DNA of 64,000 nucleotides from assembly GCF_030915505.1 (NCBI RefSeq), contig NZ_CP133265.1:992001-1056000 (forward strand), written 5' to 3'. The stretch's first letter is position 1, and each line of letters begins with the position of its first letter. This DNA is from Neobacillus sp. OS1-2. GTDB lineage: Bacteria; Bacillota; Bacilli; Bacillales; Cytobacillaceae. The position numbers and the translations under genes are program-made. This document shows positions 50,238 through 58,947 of this stretch, in pieces. The notes under the pieces were generated by a model, which saw only the letters and a list, made by a program, of their open reading frames with translations, was not told where the DNA came from and did no database searches.

Positions 50238-51236
50238 TTTCAAACGCTGAAGATCTCTTCTACTAGGTGCATGGGGCGGTTCTTGCGCCCAACCACGGTC
50301 AACCAAAATATCAAAACCCTTTGCCGAGTAAACCAAAATATCTACAATATACTTCTGATAATAAGCGGTAAGGTCCGTTCTCATGGACAATGATAATGCA
50401 TGTCCAATCAACGTAATATCAATCGCGTTTAACGAATGAAACAGTGTGACCACAAGCCTATCAGAAAAAGGTGAAACCGTTGAATCCGTCACTTCCATAT
50501 CGGTCGAAATATTACCAAGCAGTTCTTCCTTCATGAATATATCATTAAACGTTTTAATTTGTTTTTCCGAAATCTTTTTACCCTCTTCAATATATGAATG
50601 AATCTCCTTGTCTTTTACCACCTGAAGCAAACCCATACATAATAAAATCGAAAAGTAATTCCGTTTCGTATTGAAGAAAAGTTCGGTTATCTCAGCGACA
50701 TTTAATGGTCGCTTTTTCCCAAAACCACTTAAATAAGAAAGTTTTTCTACGTATTCCACTTCTTTAGGATAAGGAACCATCGGCGGGCGATCATAGATTC
50801 CTTTTGAAAGCATTATGGTTGTAGACTCCTTATATAACAGCGAAAATTCCTGAATCATTTTTACAAATAATTCCTGAATATCTTTACGTACAACACTTGT
50901 GGTAATAAATCCCGTGCTAATCATACTCATACGCGACATCGAATAAATAAAGCTTAGGCCGAACATATCATAAAATAATGGCGGCACTGTCAAATCCAGA
51001 TCCTTTTCCGTAAATCCATCAGGGATGGGGATGCCTTCCTCCGTAAAAATAGTCGTAATTTGCTTTACATGACCATCGGAAATATCAAAGGCATGCCGTA
51101 AGATCTTTTTTACCTCTTCATCTTGATTGTGGTGGAGAAAATAGGTAATTAAACAAACAGCCATATTTTCCTGCAGATAGGTTGCCCATAAACCACCAAT
51201 CTCTGCACTAGATAGTCTATTATTATATACTGCCAC
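50235..51236 (-). CDS. DUF3231 family protein
   Basis: The 333-residue protein consists of two similar helical halves (from about residues 1 and 170), the DUF3231 pattern. Function is unknown; the ferritin-like helix bundle appearance is only a suggestion. The start is GTG after AGGAGG. It is monocistronic. Confidence 0.75.
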   Translation of the reverse strand: MAVYNNRLSSAEIGGLWATYLQENMAVCLITYFLHHNQDEEVKKILRHAFDISDGHVKQITTIFTEEGIPIPDGFTEKDLDLTVPPLFYDMFGLSFIYSMSRMSMISTGFITTSVVRKDIQELFVKMIQEFSLLYKESTTIMLSKGIYDRPPMVPYPKEVEYVEKLSYLSGFGKKRPLNVAEITELFFNTKRNYFSILLCMGLLQVVKDKEIHSYIEEGKKISEKQIKTFNDIFMKEELLGNISTDMEVTDSTVSPFSDRLVVTLFHSLNAIDITLIGHALSLSMRTDLTAYYQKYIVDILVYSAKGFDILVDRGWAQEPPHAPSRRDLQRLK

Positions 51237-51312
51237 GAAAAAATCCTCCTACTAAAAACACTTTAGGGATAGATTACCTAGCAATGGAACAAATTATTCA
51301 AATTCCTTCAAT

Positions 51313-52287
51313 CTATTCTGCCGGCGATTCACCGCGGCTTTTCCACGTCATCACACCATCTTCTTCATCAATCTCAATCGTGACATCCACAACCCCTTTT
51401 TCCGCCATGATTTTTTCTTCCAGTCGATCTTTAATATCATCGGCCGCAGCGACTGTTAGATTTGGGTCGATCTCAATTTCCAATTCTACGTGCAAGTCTT
51501 CTCCTTCTTTAATGACGGTGATGTCTTGAATATCCTTAACATCAGGATCTGCCATAACCATCGTCCCAATTATGTTTTCCATCTCCTCATCCGCCTGACC
51601 AATCACCCCGGCAGCATTGTCTAAAAAGACCTTTCCTACTACAAAGAACATCATTCCGCCAATCAACATTGAGGCAATCCCCTCTAATTGATGAATGTTT
51701 GTATAGTGAGCAATCACGACAGCAAGGATTGCTAGTAACCCACCCGCGGAAGCCACAAGATCCTCCATAAACACAAGCTTCGTCGCCGGCTTCGCTCTAC
51801 CCAAATTTGCAAAGCTTTTTGTAAACACACTCAAACCACTTGCTTTGACGTCAATATCATGTAAAATTTCTTTCATTGCCTTAAACAAGACAACCGTTTC
51901 AAGCATCGTCGACACAGCTAGAACAAGAATATTAATTAAAAACCCGCCAGACTTTGTCGGATGGATAGTATGATGCCAGCCTTCTTTTATCGTTTCAAAA
52001 GCCATAATGCCGACAATCAAGACTGCCCCTAAAAGGACTAAATTAACCAAGCGACCAAATCCATTAGGAAATTTCTCCGTTGGTGCCTTTTTACTTAAGG
52101 CGGAGCCGATAAACACAAAAAACTGATTCGCCGCATCCCCGAGACTATGCATCGTTTCGGCAAACATCGCAACGTTGCCTGTAAACATAAAGGCTACACC
52201 TTTAATGATCGAAATAATTGTATTAATAATGGCGGCAAGCATGGCCGATTTATTTCCCCGCTTCAAAAGCTGTATTAATTCTCCCAC
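51313..52287 (-). CDS. Cation diffusion facilitator (CDF) family transporter
   Basis: The protein of about 324 residues has five to six membrane segments and a C-terminal cytosolic domain (DITVIKEGEDLHVELEIEID). The first metal-site motif is AETMHSLGDAANQ, and KLVFMEDLVASAGG holds a second Asp. The family exports zinc, manganese or iron; which metal is not shown. The GTG at 52285-52287 has AGAGGA upstream, better than the ATG 21 codons earlier. Confidence 0.85.
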   Translation of the reverse strand: MGELIQLLKRGNKSAMLAAIINTIISIIKGVAFMFTGNVAMFAETMHSLGDAANQFFVFIGSALSKKAPTEKFPNGFGRLVNLVLLGAVLIVGIMAFETIKEGWHHTIHPTKSGGFLINILVLAVSTMLETVVLFKAMKEILHDIDVKASGLSVFTKSFANLGRAKPATKLVFMEDLVASAGGLLAILAVVIAHYTNIHQLEGIASMLIGGMMFFVVGKVFLDNAAGVIGQADEEMENIIGTMVMADPDVKDIQDITVIKEGEDLHVELEIEIDPNLTVAAADDIKDRLEEKIMAEKGVVDVTIEIDEEDGVMTWKSRGESPAE

Positions 52288-52445
52288 CTGAATCCTCTTT
52301 CCTTTTTGAAATTTATTAAAGTTACTATTTTCTAAAATACCATATTTCATTAAAAATTACTTTTTTTAGGGATAACATAATGAGACTTTTTCCAACAGGC
52401 TATAATGAATGTTAAAATTAGGATAAGTGATGAGGAGGAATTAAA

Positions 52446-53153
52446 ATGACGGTTGAGGAAATCATGTGGAAGCTGGCAGAGTTGGGGTCGGAACAAACCA
52501 AGAAGACATTTATCAACCATGGTGCACATGGATCGTTATTCGGAGTGAAGGTAGGCGATTTAAAAAAGCTGGTAAAGTACGTGAAAAAGGATCAAGATTT
52601 AGCATTAGCACTATACAATACTGGTAATTCCGACGCCATGTATTTAGCTGGATTATCCGTCAACCCAAAATTAATGACGAAAAAAACGCTGCAGGATTGG
52701 GTCAGTCATGCCAACTGGTATATGCTTGCTGAATATACGGTGGCCTGGGTTGCGGCAGAAAGTCCGTTTGCACTCGAACTGGCTCGAGATTGGATGAAAT
52801 CGGATATCGAAATGACGGCAGTAGCTGGGTGGAGTACATATGCAAACTACTTATCGATTACACCTGATGAAAAATTAGATCTTGAAGAAATTCGCACTCT
52901 TTTGCATCAGGTGGAAACGACGATTCATGGAGAAAAAAACCGGGTCCGCTATGTAATGAACGGCTTTGTCATTAGTGTTGGCGGCTATGTTACGGCCTTG
53001 CATCAGGAAGCAACCAGGGTAGGAGAAAAGATCGGCAAGGTGCATGTAGACGTTGGAAAAACCGCTTGTAAGGTGCCTTTAGCCACGGAATATATTAAAA
53101 AGATGGAGCTTCGGGATAAGATTGGGGTAAAGAAGAAAACATGTATCTGTTGA
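52446..53153 (+). CDS. AlkD-type DNA alkylation repair protein
   Basis: The 235-residue protein has the HEAT-like helical repeat fold of AlkC/AlkD-type enzymes, with SDAMYLAGLSVNP and DWVSHANWYMLAEYT as family blocks. It probably recognises alkylated bases as a DNA glycosylase, or belongs to the less studied AlkD2 side group. GAGGAGG precedes the ATG. Confidence 0.8.
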   Translation: MTVEEIMWKLAELGSEQTKKTFINHGAHGSLFGVKVGDLKKLVKYVKKDQDLALALYNTGNSDAMYLAGLSVNPKLMTKKTLQDWVSHANWYMLAEYTVAWVAAESPFALELARDWMKSDIEMTAVAGWSTYANYLSITPDEKLDLEEIRTLLHQVETTIHGEKNRVRYVMNGFVISVGGYVTALHQEATRVGEKIGKVHVDVGKTACKVPLATEYIKKMELRDKIGVKKKTCIC

Positions 53154-53189
53154 AGTTACATGTAAAGAATAAAGTAGCAAAACTCAGAA

Positions 53190-53222
53190 TCAGACCACTG
53201 CCAGTGTGCAGCGGTCTGATTC
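53190..53222 (+). terminator. Intrinsic terminator after the alkD-like gene
   Basis: AATCAGACCACTGC and GCAGCGGTCTGATT form a long stem with one wobble, followed by a weak T-run. Confidence 0.75.
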
Positions 53223-53223
53223 C

Positions 53224-53457
53224 TTATACGTTTCTTAAAACCAAATATAACCGATTATTTCGTTCATTCTGTTCCTCCGCTGAGGCCAAATCATATTTTT
53301 TCAAGAGATGAAATACCTCATTTAAAAGATTTTGAGTATGCTCCGTGGCGAAAAACTGATCGAATAAGGGTTTCATTTCCTCCGGTAAAAAGTCTGCTTG
53401 GGCATCATATTTACTTTTTACATCTTCATGGGTGTGATCTAATTTGCATTCGCTCAT
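53224..53457 (-). CDS. Small hypothetical protein, 77 residues
   Basis: I do not recognise the family. The protein is acidic and helical, with a hydrophilic N-terminus (MSECKLDHTHEDVK) and a C-terminal NNRLYLVLRNV. It has a GGAGG site well placed before its ATG and a normal codon pattern, so it is likely real. No signal peptide or membrane segment is present. Confidence 0.7.
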   Translation of the reverse strand: MSECKLDHTHEDVKSKYDAQADFLPEEMKPLFDQFFATEHTQNLLNEVFHLLKKYDLASAEEQNERNNRLYLVLRNV

Positions 53458-53508
53458 CTAAAAATCCTCCTAATCAATGAATACACTTAGCATAGCAGAA
53501 ATGGGCCA

Positions 53509-53535
53509 ACAAAAAAAAGCCCAGTAACCAGGCTT
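53509..53535 (-). terminator. Intrinsic terminator after the AI-2E family gene
   Basis: AAGCCTGG and CTGGGCTT pair around TTA, followed by six T on the minus strand. Confidence 0.75.
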
Positions 53536-53537
53536 AT

Positions 53538-54542
53538 TTACTTAACCTTTTTAGTCTCCGTTACTTCTAGAACATCCAAAAGGAAAACAAATACGGGAAT
53601 TCCAATAATCAACCCCCACACCCCAAAGAAATGCTCCGAGAAGATCAAGACTATAAATGTATAAAAAACAGGAAGATTTGTTTTTGAACTCATTAAATTT
53701 GGATTTAAAATATAGGCTTCAATACCATGAATAATCGCAATCGCAATTCCGACATAGAGAACCTTAATCATGCCGCCAATACTATAGGCGATAATCACAA
53801 GCGGAATTAACGAAATGATCACACCAGCAACCGGAATTAAGCCCAAAACAAAAATCATTATCGATAAACCGCCAAGCTGCGGGAAATCCAAGATCCACAA
53901 GAAAATCGTAGTAAGAACACAATTCACTAAGGCAATGATTAATTGTGCTTCAATTACTTTACCAAACGTTCCAACGAATTTATGAGCAAAGAACTCAATT
54001 TCTACGTAAATAGATGAGATTTTACTCGTTCTAAATTTCTTCGTAAATGCAATTAAGCGTGGTTTCTCTAATAAACAAAATAGGCTCAACAGCAGCGCCA
54101 ATAACACTTGTAACGTGATTTTACTTATATCAGTAAAATATTTAATTAAAAAGGTAAAGCCTTGCTCAAGGTAATTAGAAATTTGATTTTCCTCAATGCG
54201 GCTCATCAGATAATTCAACACAATATTTTCATGATTCGTGGTGTAAAAAGCCGTTAACTGCTTAATCAACGCAGTAATTTCACCAGCAATCATCGGCAAG
54301 TACATCACTAACCCATATGAGAACAAACCGACTATACAGGCGTAGGATACCACCACAATCAATCTGCGATTAAGCGGAACCTTTTTTTCAATAAATTGGA
54401 CCAAGCGATCCATTAAAAACGTAAAAATAAACGTGAGTAAAATCAAATTAATCATCGATCGCATCGAATATAAAATGATCGCAATGAACACAAAAATGGC
54501 TATTCTTTTAAATCCGCTGCTTTGCATAAGTTTATTTATCAT
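53538..54542 (-). CDS. AI-2E family transporter
   Basis: The protein of about 334 residues has about eight membrane segments and the AI-2E family pattern, including GLIPVAGVIISLIPLVIIA and the C-terminal FGVWGLIIGIPVFVFLLDVL. Members include autoinducer-2 exporters and Na+/H+ antiporters; the role here is open. No strong ribosome binding site precedes the ATG at 54542; an in-frame TTG lies two codons upstream. Confidence 0.85.
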   Translation of the reverse strand: MINKLMQSSGFKRIAIFVFIAIILYSMRSMINLILLTFIFTFLMDRLVQFIEKKVPLNRRLIVVVSYACIVGLFSYGLVMYLPMIAGEITALIKQLTAFYTTNHENIVLNYLMSRIEENQISNYLEQGFTFLIKYFTDISKITLQVLLALLLSLFCLLEKPRLIAFTKKFRTSKISSIYVEIEFFAHKFVGTFGKVIEAQLIIALVNCVLTTIFLWILDFPQLGGLSIMIFVLGLIPVAGVIISLIPLVIIAYSIGGMIKVLYVGIAIAIIHGIEAYILNPNLMSSKTNLPVFYTFIVLIFSEHFFGVWGLIIGIPVFVFLLDVLEVTETKKVK

Positions 54543-54627
54543 AGGCAATTATCGAACCCCATTATGTTTACTAGTAAATACATGTTTATTATATCAAATG
54601 ATAAGGTAATCTGTCCTTTTTAACTTG

Positions 54628-55638
54628 CTATCTTGCATTAAATTGGACAGGTGTCATCGAATTGTCAATTGCTTTACCTGTAAAGCCCTGTGCACGTAAA
54701 TAATCTAACAGCGCTGGCAGATGTGCAAGTGTTTCCGGTCGTTCATGTAAAAGAATAACAATTGGACCATTATGTTCTGCCAATTTAGTTAATTGCTCAA
54801 TGACACTCGTGACATATCGTCCATCCTTATAATACCAATCCTTACTGTCAATATTCCAATCCCACATGAAGTATCCATGGTCCTTAACAGCTTGCCGGTA
54901 CTCGACTGTCATTTGTGGAACACTGCCATATGGCGTTCTCATAATATAAGAATCAATCCCGGAAATTTCTTTTAAGGTGTTCCGATTTTGGGTTAATTCC
55001 GATATGATCGAATCCACTGATGCATAAAAAGCTTTCTGGTTATGAGAAACACTATGGAGACCCACTGTTTCCCCGTTCTGTACCATCAATTTGACTGCAT
55101 CAGGATATCTGCGAATATTCCCATCTATCATAAAAAATGTCGCTTTGTATTGATATTTCTCTAGAAGTGCGATGATTTCAGCGGAAAATGGTGCCGGACC
55201 ATCATCAAAGGTTAAATAAATCGTCTTGTTGTTCCCCTGTGGCAGCGTATTATTTTGCTCCTGCTGGTCCCCAGTTGTTTCATTTTCGGGTGTCTGGGGA
55301 GTTCCTGTTTCTTGTGTCGCGGGTGGTTCTTTGCTTGTTTCAGGTGGAATCGTATCAGGCACTTGTTCTTGCTTATTTCTCCAACTTTCTGCTTGATCCT
55401 GCTGTTTTTGCATCTGTTCTTTTTCCAATCTTGAGTCCTTTGTGTTCATGGCAATTGAACCTGTTGTTGGCCCTTTTGCTGCGGCACGCTTTATATGTTC
55501 ACTTTTTGAGTGATTGCTAGATTGGCCTGTTGCCTTCGCAAAAAAATAATTGCTCAAAAATACCCCTGTAAATAAGAACCCAATAGCAATAATGACAATG
55601 ACTGTCCCTCTTGACCATCCGCTCTTTTGTTTCCTCAT
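54628..55638 (-). CDS. Membrane-anchored polysaccharide deacetylase
   Basis: The 336-residue protein has an N-terminal membrane anchor (about residues 9-30), a Gln/Glu/Thr/Pro-rich linker (50-125) and a NodB-type deacetylase domain with TFDDGPAPFS and the metal histidines in GLHSVSHNQ. It probably removes acetyl groups from peptidoglycan or another extracellular glycan, as PgdA/YjeA-type proteins do. The ATG at 55638 has GAGGGAG upstream; an ATG 12 codons earlier has none. The 330-bp gap upstream shows only TCTATTAAAA repeated twice. Confidence 0.85.
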   Translation of the reverse strand: MRKQKSGWSRGTVIVIIAIGFLFTGVFLSNYFFAKATGQSSNHSKSEHIKRAAAKGPTTGSIAMNTKDSRLEKEQMQKQQDQAESWRNKQEQVPDTIPPETSKEPPATQETGTPQTPENETTGDQQEQNNTLPQGNNKTIYLTFDDGPAPFSAEIIALLEKYQYKATFFMIDGNIRRYPDAVKLMVQNGETVGLHSVSHNQKAFYASVDSIISELTQNRNTLKEISGIDSYIMRTPYGSVPQMTVEYRQAVKDHGYFMWDWNIDSKDWYYKDGRYVTSVIEQLTKLAEHNGPIVILLHERPETLAHLPALLDYLRAQGFTGKAIDNSMTPVQFNAR

Positions 55639-55968
55639 TGCTTCTCCCTCTTTGTTGTATTTTCCTTCCTCCATTATAGACGAATTTATGGCTAAATTGT
55701 TTCAAATCTATTAAAAATATTACAATTCTATTAAAATCAATGGATATTACTAGTAAATCCGACAGCATCGTTTGACAAAAATCTATAATTTTCGTGCCAA
55801 TGTGAGAATTGCAACTTTTTACCAATTCATTATAACAGGAAAAACATGAAAAAAGGGGCTAGCGAAAAAAATTAATCAGAAATATCCAAAAGAGGTACAG
55901 GCAAATTCTATGACTTAGTAACATACAAATCATTGAGGCGGATTTTCCGTATCCCGGAGGTGAGATTT

Positions 55969-56190
55969 GTGTCTGGTGGGCAAAAAGCACTCTTTTACAT
56001 CTTATCGATTTTTATTCCAATTGTTGGCATTATCTTAGGAATTATTTGGATGAGTGATCACGATCTTGAAAAGAAAGTGGTCGGCAAAAACTGTTTAATT
56101 ATTGCCATTGCTGTAACAGTCTTAAGCTGTATTTGTTGGTTTGCACTTTCTGCCTTCTCGATTGTCCCCGCAGTTATGACGGGGTATTAG
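55969..56190 (+). CDS. Small membrane protein with two helices
   Basis: The 73-residue protein has two hydrophobic segments (about residues 7-26 and 41-64) separated by a charged SDHDLEKKVVGKN loop. I do not recognise a named family. The GTG start follows GGAGGTGA at good spacing; the frame is open further upstream but without a site. A dispersed repeat starts right after the stop. Confidence 0.72.
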   Translation: MSGGQKALFYILSIFIPIVGIILGIIWMSDHDLEKKVVGKNCLIIAIAVTVLSCICWFALSAFSIVPAVMTGY

Positions 56191-56191
56191 T

Positions 56192-56235
56192 AAAAGCGGA
56201 GGGCTTCTTGAGCTGGATATTCCTCAAAGTGAACC
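56192..56235 (+). repeat. Dispersed repeat (AAAAGCGG family), short form, copy 8
   Basis: AAAAGCGGAGGGCTTCTTG then AGCTGGATATTCCTCAAAG follows the stop codon of the preceding gene within two bases, and a T-rich tail follows. A stem AACCCAATTCA/TGAATTGGGTT lies at 56264-56291. Confidence 0.65.
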
Positions 56236-56311
56236 TTTTCATTTTCTTTTATTAAAGGCAAGAAACCCAATTCAGGTGAATGAATTGGGTTCATTGTCAT
56301 AGGAGTGATTC

Positions 56312-56959
56312 GTGTTGATACAAGAAGTGCTGCACTTCTTCGGAAGAGCCATCTGCCACCAATTAGAAGAACGATCACTTCTTGCTTCTGGTGAAACATT
56401 GTCCGTTTGTGCCCGTGATACCGGTATTTATATCGGTGTCATTTCAACACTGGCATATTTACATCTGTTTAAGCGAAGGAAGAAAATGACGATTCCTACT
56501 ATAAAAACGAGCTTGTTTCTTCTATTATTTATGGTGCCAATGGCAGTCGACGGCTTTGGGTCTTACGCCCATTTATTTAGGAGTACTAATCTGAGAAGGT
56601 TGGTGTCAGGCACCAGCTTTGGATTTGTTTTACCTTATTTTGTTTATCCGCTGTTGTCCGCTGCTGCCTTGCAAAACAAAAGCGAGCCGGTTGTAACGTG
56701 CAGGAAAGATGTACTTTTGCCAATGCTTCTAGGCAGTATCCTAAGTGTTTTAGTTTATTGGGGGCTGCTCCCCTATTTCGTTATTGATAGCTTGATCATC
56801 TTTACCATTATCATGTGGTTCTGCTTATTATCGTCATTTATTTTTTCATGGATTCAAACTAGCAGCATTGGTCTAAAGTGGGCTCTTTCCATTATTAGTG
56901 GGATCGTGTTTCTTTCTTTATTTTCCCTCTTACACGGTTATGCCTTTTCTTACTTGTAA
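56312..56959 (+). CDS. DUF2085 family membrane protein
   Basis: The 215-residue protein has the DUF2085 block AICHQLEERSLLASGETLSV with CARDTGIYIG (conserved Cys, His and Cys) and about five membrane segments. The family has no established function; conserved cysteines suggest metal or redox binding. The start is GTG after AGGAG. Confidence 0.83.
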   Translation: MLIQEVLHFFGRAICHQLEERSLLASGETLSVCARDTGIYIGVISTLAYLHLFKRRKKMTIPTIKTSLFLLLFMVPMAVDGFGSYAHLFRSTNLRRLVSGTSFGFVLPYFVYPLLSAAALQNKSEPVVTCRKDVLLPMLLGSILSVLVYWGLLPYFVIDSLIIFTIIMWFCLLSSFIFSWIQTSSIGLKWALSIISGIVFLSLFSLLHGYAFSYL

Positions 56960-57076
56960 GACTCATAGACGAAATTGGGACAGGTTTCCTGTCACCAGAT
57001 TATCTAACAAGGTAAATTTTCATTTTGTCTGGACTAAAATACTGGTTTTTTAGGGAAAGTCAATGCGACAGGGCCT

Positions 57077-57205
57077 GTTGATTTCCGCTCCAGGTGCTTC
57101 GCTTTCCGCGGGCGTGCCGGGGAGCCTCCTCGTCGCTTCGCTCCTGCGGGGTCTCCCCTGCCCCGTACTCCCGCAGGAGTCTTCGCACCTTCCGCTCCAA
57201 TCAAC
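57077..57205 (-). repeat. 130-bp GC-rich dispersed element, copy A
   Basis: On the minus strand it begins GTTGATTGGAGCGGAAGG and ends GGAGCGGAAATCAAC; GTTGATT and AATCAAC are terminal inverted repeats. The interior (GACTCCTGCGGGAG, GACCCCGCAGGAGCG, GAGGAGGCTCCCC) folds strongly. It is much richer in GC than the genes around it. The rest of the gap 56960-57463 shows no gene. Confidence 0.85.
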
Positions 57206-57463
57206 AGGGGACAATCACCCAAAAGAAATGCTACACACCTTTTTAGGTATAGTTAACTGTGTGGCAATCCTTATATTTAAGCAGGCTGCAGTAGGGATAG
57301 CTAGTACTCTTGCATTCATCCTACAAGTAACCGCTTTGAGAACAAGTTCATCAATAGGTGCAAAAATTTTTTTTAGAGTTAATCTCTGTTAGATAATATT
57401 GTTGATAATTGATAACCTCAGATCGGATCCTTAATTTATCTCATAAAAGTAAAGCATGTTGAC

Positions 57464-57946
57464 TTAAACATATGCTACGAAAGAGCTATCTAAATTCCAC
57501 AATTTATGTCCCAAATTTTCTATTAATTCATTTGCTCTTTTTTCAATGTTATCCGGAAGATTATCTTTACTGAAATACTTAAGCCTAAGACTCTCCCCAT
57601 CATTCATTTCTAATGTTCCACATACATTTTTTGCACGAAATAGGTTAATTACACTATATGTTTCATCACCATTTGGATACTGAAAATAAAAACGTGGACC
57701 AGAAAAAACACCTATTAACTCAAACTGATTCGCTACAAGTCCCGTTTCTTCTTTCAATTCACGAGAAGCAGCTTCTTCTAAAGTTTCACTTAGTTCCATT
57801 GAACCGCCAGGTAAGCCCCAATCTAATGTATCTGAGCGATGTTGAAAAAGAATTTCCTTTTTCTCATTTATAACAAGTATCGTTGCTCCAACACTTATAA
57901 TTGGTCTACTACCGATATATTTTCGTAATTCAGTGATGTACCCCAC
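57464..57946 (-). CDS. Nudix hydrolase
   Basis: The 160-residue protein has the complete Nudix box, GGSMELSETLEEAASRELKE followed by ETGL, which binds the catalytic metal. It hydrolyses a nucleoside diphosphate linked to another group; substrate unknown. The start is GTG after GGAGGGGG. It is flanked by two copies of a 130-bp element in opposite orientation. Confidence 0.9.
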   Translation of the reverse strand: MGYITELRKYIGSRPIISVGATILVINEKKEILFQHRSDTLDWGLPGGSMELSETLEEAASRELKEETGLVANQFELIGVFSGPRFYFQYPNGDETYSVINLFRAKNVCGTLEMNDGESLRLKYFSKDNLPDNIEKRANELIENLGHKLWNLDSSFVAYV

Positions 57947-58098
57947 TTTTCCCCCTCCTATTTATCAAATGTTTATTTATTTCTACTTTACGAACCAGAA
58001 ACAGCAAAAAGGCTCCAGCTTGAATCACGAGGGATGGTCTTATGGATTAGAAAAGGATAAATACGGTAGGTAATAAAAAAAAACTATAATAAAAAGCG

Positions 58099-58228
58099 GT
58101 TGATTGGAGCGGAAGGTGCGAGACTCCTGCGGGATCAGCGGGACAGGTGAGACCCCACAGGCGCTCTAGCGCCGAGGAGGCTCACCGCCCGCCCCGCGGA
58201 AAGCGAGCATCCTGGAGCGGAAATCAAC
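58099..58228 (+). repeat. 130-bp GC-rich dispersed element, copy B
   Basis: Same family as the element at 57077-57205 but on the plus strand: GTTGATTGGAGCGGAAGGTG at the start, TGGAGCGGAAATCAAC at the end. It is 130 bp long, against 129 bp for copy A. Confidence 0.87.
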
Positions 58229-58363
58229 CACTCTGGTCATTAGCAACAACCTTTACGAAAACAGCCATAAAGAAAATAAAATATATGACTATCGAAAGTT
58301 TTTTGACAGCCTGAAGAATGGTTTCCTGCCTTTTTACTTTTTCATCGTTTTTAAATTTGTCAT

Positions 58364-58435
58364 TATTTATACATACCATTGATAAAATATGTTCACTTTT
58401 TATACATACCAATTACTTGTAATTGGCAATATGAT
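58364..58435 (+). promoter_or_regulatory. argR promoter region with two ARG-box-like sites and a palindrome
   Basis: TATTTATACA (58364-58373) and TTTTTATACA (58397-58406) are exactly 33 bp apart, each in the AT-rich context of an 18-bp ARG box (about 9 of 12 consensus positions). CCAATTAC-TT-GTAATTGG (58409-58426) is a perfect palindrome just before the -10 TATGAT (58430-58435). Confidence 0.5.
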
Positions 58436-58471
58436 GTAACTAAGGAACTCTTAAGAAAGTGAGTATGGAAG

Positions 58472-58924
58472 ATGAATAAAGAGATGAGATTGCAAACGAT
58501 TTCAAGACTTATCTCTGAACATGAGATAAAGACACAGGAAGAACTCGGGCAATGGCTTTTTGACAGTGGCTTACAGGTGACACAAGCAACAATCTCTAGA
58601 GACATCCGCGAGTTGAAGTTGATTAAGGTCCCTTCCAAAGATGGGAGTCAGAAGTATAGTTTTAAAATAGATCAGGATCATTTAATTTCTGAAAAGCTGC
58701 GCCATAAATTGCGGGATGCCCTTGTTAGTATGGAGATCATTCAATATTTCGTTATCATTAAAACGCTGCCTGGACATGCCCATGCGTTTGGAGCATTGCT
58801 GGATTCGATGGAGATTGATGGGAAAGCGGGAACGATTTGCGGGAATGACACGTGTTTAATTATTTGCCGTTCCCCTAAAGAGGCAGTTGACATTAAACAA
58901 AAGATCGATTTATATCAAGAATAA
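58472..58924 (+). CDS. argR: ArgR-family arginine-type repressor
   Basis: The 150-residue protein has the N-terminal winged helix with QVTQATISRDIREL and the C-terminal ligand-binding, hexamer-forming domain. The family motif GDDT is changed to GNDT here: Asn125-Asp126. The first Asp of this motif contacts the arginine side chain in other members, so ligand preference may differ. The gene heads the arc cluster and is followed 23 bp later by arcR. It may be a second ArgR paralogue. Confidence 0.92.
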   Translation: MNKEMRLQTISRLISEHEIKTQEELGQWLFDSGLQVTQATISRDIRELKLIKVPSKDGSQKYSFKIDQDHLISEKLRHKLRDALVSMEIIQYFVIIKTLPGHAHAFGALLDSMEIDGKAGTICGNDTCLIICRSPKEAVDIKQKIDLYQE

Positions 58925-58947
58925 TCACACGAAAGGGAGAGATAATC

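Noticed and set aside
57034-57392. Short frames in the GC-rich 130-bp element
   Set aside because: They follow from the high GC content of the repeat; no start signals.
58224-58412. 62-codon minus-strand frame with one hydrophobic segment before argR
   Set aside because: No ribosome binding site, and it covers the ARG-box-like sites of the argR promoter.
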